From: Bacillota bacterium
Lineage (GTDB): Bacteria; Armatimonadota; HRBIN16
Assembly (NCBI GenBank): GCA_023511455.1
Contig: JAIMBJ010000035.1
Location: 1 to 32,014 of the forward strand
Reading direction: 5' to 3'
Length of the DNA: 32,014 nucleotides
Part shown: positions 27,722 to 32,014 of the stretch, piece after piece
Position numbering within the stretch: position 1 is the first letter of the stretch
How the letters are laid out: each line of letters starts with the position of its first letter
Notes under the pieces: model-generated
Seen by the model: only the letters and a program-made list of their open reading frames with translations
The model's database searches: none
Told to the model about the DNA's origin: nothing
Position numbers and translations under genes: made by a program

Positions 27722-28123
27722 TTACCTCCCTCCGCCGCCCGTAATGACCAGTTTCAGGCTCTGGTAGCGTCCGGTAATCAGCTGGCTGAGTGCCTGAAAG
27801 CGTATCTGGTTCTCCGCAAGTTGCGCCATTTCGTAGTCGATATCGACAGTGTTTCCATCAGGACGCATCGGTGCATCTTCGTCAGGGGCGACCTGCGGGT
27901 TCGCCAGCAAGGAGGGCGGCGCGGCATAGTGTCGTGGGCTCGTAGTGCGCAAAGGGGTTGTTTGTGCAGCTCTCAAGAACTCCTCAAAGGAGACGTCGAT
28001 CCGGCGATAACCCGGCGTGTTCACGTTGGCAATGTTGTGCGCGATTGCCTCGTGCCGAAGGGCACTCGCATGAAGCGCCTGCTTCAGCAAAGGATAATGG
28101 CCGCCAAAAAGTTTATCCGTCAT
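27722..28123 (-). CDS. flgB: Flagellar basal-body rod protein FlgB
   Basis: A 133-residue proximal rod protein, usually the first gene of the flgB-flgC-fliE set. The rod motif is ALRHEAIAHNIANVNTPGYR, and the C-terminus is DYEMAQLAENQIRFQALSQL with ITGRYQSLKLVI. The start overlaps the end of the upstream CpsB-type phosphatase gene by 11 bases. There is no separate flagellar promoter at this junction, so the flagellar genes are expressed from the upstream polysaccharide genes or from a promoter inside them. Confidence 0.96.
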   Translation of the reverse strand: MTDKLFGGHYPLLKQALHASALRHEAIAHNIANVNTPGYRRIDVSFEEFLRAAQTTPLRTTSPRHYAAPPSLLANPQVAPDEDAPMRPDGNTVDIDYEMAQLAENQIRFQALSQLITGRYQSLKLVITGGGGR

Positions 28124-28931
28124 CGGTTTCCCTCCTCAAAACAGCCCGCAGTATTCGTTTCCATCGGCTTTCATCGGTTGTGGTGTTCTTCCACACCCGT
28201 TCCAGTTCTATTTTCGCACCCCGCAGCAGTGCGCGAGGCACACCCATTGTCAGCATTTGTGTCACATGTCGTCCGTACGTACGACGAAGCAGTTGCGCCG
28301 CCTCGCCCATGTCGCAGCGGCGGTGGGTGACGCCATGGCAGTCCGAAGCCACCACGCTCACCAGCCGTCGTTCCATCAGCTCATAGGCGCATCGCGCCAC
28401 TGCTGGCGAAGCCCTGCCCGGTATGAGCGAGCTGGTGGTCAACTGCAGGTGCACGCCCATCTGCACCAGACCTTCCAGCAAAGGCAGGTTGCGTTGCAGG
28501 GCGGGTATGCGCTCCGGGTGCGCCAGCACCACCGTCCAGCCCGCGTCCAGCATCTCTTCGATAACCGACTGCCCGAAGGAGGGCCATTCCTCCCACAGCG
28601 GCTCCACAAGCACCACACGTGTCCCCTCGCCCATCGACATCCACTCATCGCTCTCCAGCCGTCGCAGCAGGTCGGGAGCAATGGGGATTTCGCAGCCGGG
28701 CTGTACCTCTAACGGCACGCCCTTCGCCCGCAGCAGGACATTCAGTTGCTCTACCCCCTCGCGAATCTGCGCCGCGCCAAGGGCAGGGCGGTCGCCCCAG
28801 TAGAGATGCGGGGTAGCCACCATTGTCGTCACGCCCTGCGCGGCAGCATCTTCTGCCAAGAGCAGCGCATCGCCCATGTCGATGACACCGTCGTCGACGC
28901 CGGGGAGAATGTGGGTGTGGATATCTATCAT
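28113..28931 (-). CDS. CpsB/YwqE-type PHP phosphatase (manganese-dependent protein tyrosine phosphatase)
   Basis: A 272-residue PHP-domain enzyme. Metal ligands are visible in MIDIHTHILPGVDDG (His5, His7), ATPHLYWG, LAHPER and SDCHG. This is the CpsB/CapC/Wzb-type phosphatase of Gram-positive and other bacteria, which removes phosphate from tyrosine-rich tails of polysaccharide co-polymerases or BY-kinases. No BY-kinase or co-polymerase gene is in the window, so its partner must be elsewhere. The start lies six bases after the polysaccharide exporter gene, and its last codons overlap flgB by 11 bases. It may link exopolysaccharide control and motility (inference). Confidence 0.92.
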   Translation of the reverse strand: MIDIHTHILPGVDDGVIDMGDALLLAEDAAAQGVTTMVATPHLYWGDRPALGAAQIREGVEQLNVLLRAKGVPLEVQPGCEIPIAPDLLRRLESDEWMSMGEGTRVVLVEPLWEEWPSFGQSVIEEMLDAGWTVVLAHPERIPALQRNLPLLEGLVQMGVHLQLTTSSLIPGRASPAVARCAYELMERRLVSVVASDCHGVTHRRCDMGEAAQLLRRTYGRHVTQMLTMGVPRALLRGAKIELERVWKNTTTDESRWKRILRAVLRRETDDG

Positions 28932-28937
28932 GGAAGG

Positions 28938-30026
28938 CTAACGGCGGAAAACGGAGTAGGTTGCCAGCAGGGTGCCCAGGATCGCCGTCCATTCATAGTT
29001 GGGTCGAGGGCGCGAGGGCACAATCACCACATCGGTCGGCTCCAGCGGGAAGCGCGCACCCTGTGGCGTGGTGGCGTTGACCTGCAGGAACCGGTTGCTG
29101 CGGTTCACCACGATACGGTCCAGACGAGCCTCCCTGGTGGGACCTCCTGCGGCGGTGAGTGCATCCATCAGCGTTTCACAGCGTCCCTTCTGCCAGCCGT
29201 ATGCCCCAGCCCGTGCGACCTCGCCAATGATGAACAGGGTGTTCTCGCGTTCGGGCACGCGGATGGTCATGCCTGCCTGCAACGGTCGCTGGCGGACGCT
29301 CGCATCGAGCAGGTCGACCACCTCCACCTTTTCGCCGACCTGAACCTCGGCGCGAGACGGGTCTCCGAATGTCAAGGTGCCTCCGGCGGTCGCCAGTGCC
29401 TCTTCCAGGCTTCGCAATGTGCCTATCGGATACACTCCCGGACGTGCCACCGCACCGGTGATGGTGAAGGTGGCTTCGGTCACAATCAGGTTATCACCCG
29501 GCTGAAGCACAAAGCGTGCCGCCGAATCCTCTCGTGAGAGATTATCGGTAAACCTCACGGAGAACTTTACGTCTTGCGTCCCTTGCCTACGGAGGACGGT
29601 AAGGTGGTCGCGGTCGGCGTTTGGGGAGAACCCGCCAGCCAGAGCGATGGCTTCCGCAGCGGTCAGGCCGGGTTGCAGGGGATAGACTCCCGGGCGAGCC
29701 ACCGCGCCCAGCACGAAAACCTGATGCTGTGCGAAAGATTTGACGATGACGCTCACGCGCGGATTCTTGACCCAGCGGGAAAGGGAGGTGGTGATACTCT
29801 GTGCCAGCGCATCTGGGGTCGCTCCCTGCGCACGTAATTCTCCCACTACCGGCAGTGAGATGTTGCCATCGGGGCGTACGATGACCGTGCGCGACAGGTC
29901 TTCGTAGCCCCAAACCGCCACTTCCAGCGTGTCGCCGGGGCTGATACGGTAATCGTCGGCACCTGCCATCGCCCATGATGACAGCAGGAACAGAATACCG
30001 AGCAGCAGGGCGTATCTGGCACCCAT
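28938..30026 (-). CDS. Wza-like polysaccharide export protein with SLBB domains
   Basis: A 362-residue exported protein. The signal peptide is at residues 1-22 (LLLGILFLLSSWAMAGA); there is no lipobox cysteine, unlike Wza. The Poly_export domain follows at about 24-95 (YRISPGDTLEVAVWGYEDLS, VRPDGNISLPVVGEL). Three SLBB-type units come next, marked by VLGAVARPGVYPLQPGLTA, ITGAVARPGVYPIGTLRSL and IIGEVARAGAYGWQKGRCE. The C-terminus is a short hydrophobic stretch (WTAILGTLLATYSVF) that could be the outer-membrane helix. It should form the outer-membrane channel for a capsule or exopolysaccharide. It starts six bases after the zinc-ribbon gene and precedes the phosphatase by six bases. Confidence 0.93.
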   Translation of the reverse strand: MGARYALLLGILFLLSSWAMAGADDYRISPGDTLEVAVWGYEDLSRTVIVRPDGNISLPVVGELRAQGATPDALAQSITTSLSRWVKNPRVSVIVKSFAQHQVFVLGAVARPGVYPLQPGLTAAEAIALAGGFSPNADRDHLTVLRRQGTQDVKFSVRFTDNLSREDSAARFVLQPGDNLIVTEATFTITGAVARPGVYPIGTLRSLEEALATAGGTLTFGDPSRAEVQVGEKVEVVDLLDASVRQRPLQAGMTIRVPERENTLFIIGEVARAGAYGWQKGRCETLMDALTAAGGPTREARLDRIVVNRSNRFLQVNATTPQGARFPLEPTDVVIVPSRPRPNYEWTAILGTLLATYSVFRR

Positions 30027-30032
30027 GCCTGA

Positions 30033-30302
30033 CTACACCTCTTCTTCCTCTTCTTCCGCTCCCTTTTCTTCTTCTTGAGCCAGCTCCTCTAGCGAGGTGG
30101 TCTCCAGACCTTCCTCGCGCTCGATAACATCCATATCCTCGACAGGCTCATCGGTCAGAGGGGGCAGGTCGTCCAGAACCACCACTGGCGTGCGGTGTTT
30201 GGTGCGACACTCCTCGCAGGTGAACTTCACCTTCACTCCAGCCAGCCAGGAAGGGATTTTCTCCAGAGGCTTGCCGCAGTCCACACAGGTCACCACACTC
30301 AT
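30033..30302 (-). CDS. Small zinc-ribbon protein with an acidic tail
   Basis: An 89-residue protein with no recognised function. The N-terminal zinc ribbon uses Cys6-x2-Cys9 and Cys29-x2-Cys32 (VTCVDCGKPLEKIP and VKFTCEECR). The second half is strongly acidic and ends in a run of Glu (EEKGAEEEEEEV). The start overlaps the stop of the upstream membrane-protein gene by four bases. It could be a nucleic-acid or protein adaptor; nothing in the sequence decides this. Confidence 0.8.
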   Translation of the reverse strand: MSVVTCVDCGKPLEKIPSWLAGVKVKFTCEECRTKHRTPVVVLDDLPPLTDEPVEDMDVIEREEGLETTSLEELAQEEEKGAEEEEEEV

Positions 30303-30547
30303 TTGAGAGACTCCTCCTTCTGTTTCGAAGATTGCTCCTGCTCCTTCATCTTGTGCTCGTAATGCCGTACCGAGAGGATGGCGTTCACCACCATCAGGAT
30401 GGCAGCAGCGAAGTACAGCCAGGGTAGCAAGGGGTCATGCGGCTGACCGGGGTCGCGAATGGCATCCGCCCCATATACTAGTCCCAGCGCCCCAATCAGA
30501 AACAACAGCACTGCCAGACCGGTAAAGCTGTTCAGAAACTTCCACAC
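30299..30547 (-). CDS. Small two-helix membrane protein
   Basis: An 82-residue unrecognised membrane protein. Helix 1 is at about residues 8-28 (FTGLAVLLFLIGALGLVYGA) and helix 2 at about 43-60 (LPWLYFAAAILMVVNAIL). The C-terminal tail is highly charged (RHYEHKMKEQEQSSKQKEES). GTG 30547 was chosen because GGAGG (complement of 30557-30561) lies nine bases upstream; a longer reading from ATG 30616 would overlap the GH76 gene by 38 bases. A -10-like TACAAT is present at 30588-30583 but no matching -35 box. It is coupled to the zinc-ribbon gene. Confidence 0.7.
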   Translation of the reverse strand: MWKFLNSFTGLAVLLFLIGALGLVYGADAIRDPGQPHDPLLPWLYFAAAILMVVNAILSVRHYEHKMKEQEQSSKQKEESLK

Positions 30548-30578
30548 GAGATGAAGCCTCCATGAACGTAATAGCACA

Positions 30579-31673
30579 CTATATTGTACCCGCTTTTGAG
30601 AGGGCATGCCGGTCATCCGAGGCGGGTATCAGCCAGAACAAGCACGCTGCGGAGGCAAGCGACATCAGGCTCGACACCGGTTCGTTTTTTCGCTCCGCGT
30701 ACCAGTCCTCGGGATAGTCCCCTTCCGCTGAACGCAGCGACTTCACCAATTGTGCCGTGTGGATGACCAGTACCGTCCATCGATTGTCGCCGACCACTTC
30801 CGCCAGATGCCGATACGCCGAGCACAGCTTCACCACGAATGGCGCGTAACCCTCTATAGCGCGGCTGCGCCAGCCCAGCCAGCATCTCTGTGAAGACCGT
30901 GCCAGCCGTATCGCCTCGTGTAAGTAATCCTCTTTGCGGGTGAGGCGATGCCACCAAAGGCTGGCATCTATCATCAGAGCGGTGTTGTAGGCAAACTTGG
31001 TGGGGTCCACTTTTCCGTCCATCTGGACGTTGTCCCAGAACAGTCCGTCCTCAGGGTCCTGCAGGTGCTGGCGCAGCCATGCATGGATTTGCTCCGCCTG
31101 CTTCAGATAACGTGCATCGTGGGTGAGCGCATAGAGTTCCAGCGCGGAAACCAGGGCGGGTGCATTAGAACAGGTGTTCTTGCTCTTTCGGCTCTGGTGC
31201 CAGTAGATGCCTCCGCCGAGCCGTTCGTCCCAGCCGCTCCACACGAAGCGATGCACATCCTGTGCCCAGCGCAACCACTCTTTTTCACGGGTTAGCCTGT
31301 ATAGCCTCAGGTAGTTCAGCACCATCCAGGCGTTATCGTCGTAGTACTTGTCGTTGCCTTTCGGGTAGGCGTCGAAGCCCGGCGGGTCATGCTGCTCATC
31401 CCAGTAGGCAAGCAGAGTCTGCTGAAGTTGCCTCAGCCGGGGCAGGTAGCGCTTTGGTTCGATCTCGGCGGCAGAAATCATTGCGGAATGCAACATGCTG
31501 AGCGGCCACAGGGTGGTGTATGGCAGGTTAGCTCCCGTCAGCCTGTCCCGGTACATCGGGCTATTTGAGATGCGAAGGTTCTTCTCGATGCGCTCCAGCG
31601 CCTCCTCAGCCATCCGATGGTACATTTCCCCTTCGTGTCTCCCAGTGCAAACTTCCGGCAAGTATGATACCAT
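30579..31673 (-). CDS. GH76-like glycosidase (alpha/alpha-barrel)
   Basis: A 364-residue protein with an (alpha/alpha)6-barrel pattern. The Asp-Asp pair in NDKYYDDNAWMVLNYL is placed as in family GH76 alpha-1,6-mannanases, and GGGIYWHQSRKSKNTCSNAP and LQDPEDGLFWDNVQMDGKVD also fit that family. Other (alpha/alpha)6 enzymes such as GH88/GH105 or epimerases remain possible. No signal peptide is seen, so it would act in the cytosol unless the start is wrong. ATG 31673 has GGGGGTGG just upstream; ATG 31625 (MYHRMAEEALERI) is an equally good start. It is the first gene of the polysaccharide/flagellar train. A MITE lies 56 bases upstream of the start and may have displaced its promoter. Confidence 0.72.
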   Translation of the reverse strand: MVSYLPEVCTGRHEGEMYHRMAEEALERIEKNLRISNSPMYRDRLTGANLPYTTLWPLSMLHSAMISAAEIEPKRYLPRLRQLQQTLLAYWDEQHDPPGFDAYPKGNDKYYDDNAWMVLNYLRLYRLTREKEWLRWAQDVHRFVWSGWDERLGGGIYWHQSRKSKNTCSNAPALVSALELYALTHDARYLKQAEQIHAWLRQHLQDPEDGLFWDNVQMDGKVDPTKFAYNTALMIDASLWWHRLTRKEDYLHEAIRLARSSQRCWLGWRSRAIEGYAPFVVKLCSAYRHLAEVVGDNRWTVLVIHTAQLVKSLRSAEGDYPEDWYAERKNEPVSSLMSLASAACLFWLIPASDDRHALSKAGTI

Positions 31674-31719
31674 TTTCCACCCCCACTTGCATGGCTTCCC
31701 GCAGCGCAAGATTTCCGGA

Positions 31720-31939
31720 CGACCAGCTGAGGGTGTTCGATAAATCGCCTCGCGGCTTGTTCCAGCGACTGAAGCGACACTGTCCTGTCATGCTGAGCGC
31801 AAGCAAAGCATCTCAGCACCTCAGAAGAGATTCTTCGCTTCGCTCAGAATGACAGATGATGTCGCTTTGTGCCGCCAACTCTGCGAGACTATTGCAATTG
31901 CCTGACCCCTACCAGTTCTCGAACACCCTCCGACCAGCT
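31720..31939. repeat. 9-bp target site duplication flanking the MITE
   Basis: CGACCAGCT occurs at 31720-31728 directly before the left terminal repeat, and again at 31931-31939 directly after the right one. This is the footprint of a transposition event. The empty site can be restored by deleting one copy plus the element. Confidence 0.9.
31729..31930 (+). mobile_element. MITE-like non-autonomous transposable element, complete copy
   Basis: A 202-bp element without a gene. The terminal inverted repeats are GAGGGTGTTCGA (31729-31740) and TCGAACACCCTC (31919-31930), perfect over 12 bp. A 9-bp target duplication flanks it. Inside, TGTCATGCTGAGCG... (31786-31814) and ...CGCTCAGAATGACA (31827-31854) form an imperfect hairpin of about 28 bp. 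From memory, this core resembles a TGTCATTCTGAGCGAAGCGA-type interspersed repeat seen in many bacterial genomes. It must be moved by a transposase encoded elsewhere. The right two thirds recur at 56-191 with about 96% identity. Bases 31940-32014 beyond it hold nothing recognisable. Confidence 0.85.
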
Positions 31940-32014
31940 GTTGTTACCAATGGCGAGTCACATTTAATTCCCAGTTTGAAATGTCACATATCCAAACGCT
32001 TCGATGGTATCACA

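Noticed and set aside
31957-31989. Direct repeat GTCACAT at 31957-31963 and 31983-31989
   Set aside because: Seven bases only, with no promoter aligned to them. This is too weak to call an operator.

Overview
The window is about 32 kb of moderately GC-rich bacterial DNA with tightly packed genes. It encodes a diderm (TolC/RND efflux, Wza-type export) flagellated bacterium. The mix of Uma2 and DUF4058 proteins, a PhyH oxygenase, GH31 and GH76 glycosidases and a Firmicutes-like flagellar gene order fits Armatimonadota best. That placement is inferred from gene content only. Initiation usually uses strong AGGAGG-type ribosome sites and sigma70-like TTGACN/TATAAT promoters, but a few genes look leaderless.

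Layout: (1) 1-2063, a partial copy of an interspersed repeat directly abuts the promoter of lepA (EF4). (2) 2082-9506, a drug/solute efflux locus: a TetR repressor, then an operon of an AbrB-like protein, a TolC-type outer-membrane channel, a lipoprotein adaptor and an RND pump, closed by a strong terminator. Two 24-bp palindromes of the same architecture lie at the two promoters, suggesting one TetR switch. The pump appears to carry two extra transmembrane helices. (3) 9505-12956, divergent PhyH dioxygenase and a GH31 alpha-xylosidase (YicI type). (4) 12960-17846, a Uma2 nuclease-fold protein divergent from mfd, with mfd coupled to a cytosolic zinc metallopeptidase. (5) 17912-19636, a small cassette of two secreted proteins, one with two STN-like repeats. 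(6) 19666-20484, a DUF4058 protein with a leaderless promoter.

(7) 20525-31673, one long minus-strand gene train of 15 genes. It starts with a GH76-like glycosidase, a two-helix membrane protein, a zinc-ribbon protein, a Wza-like polysaccharide exporter and a CpsB/YwqE-type phosphatase. It continues without a break (11-bp overlap) into flgB-flgC-fliE-fliF-fliG-fliH-fliI-fliJ, a lytic transglycosylase and motE. The layout suggests that surface polysaccharide and flagellar basal-body assembly are expressed together. The only sizeable gap inside the flagellar part, between fliH and fliI, is filled by three tandem perfect hairpin repeats, the last of which supplies the ribosome site of fliI.

(8) 31720-31939, a complete 202-bp MITE-like element with 12-bp terminal inverted repeats and a 9-bp target duplication, inserted just upstream of the GH76 gene. 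The repeat at the start of the window is a right-hand fragment of the same element. No tRNA, rRNA, CRISPR array, phage gene or transposase gene was seen. No whole new multi-gene defence-type system was found; the most unusual items are the enlarged RND pump, the polysaccharide/flagellum gene train, the STN cassette and the MITE.
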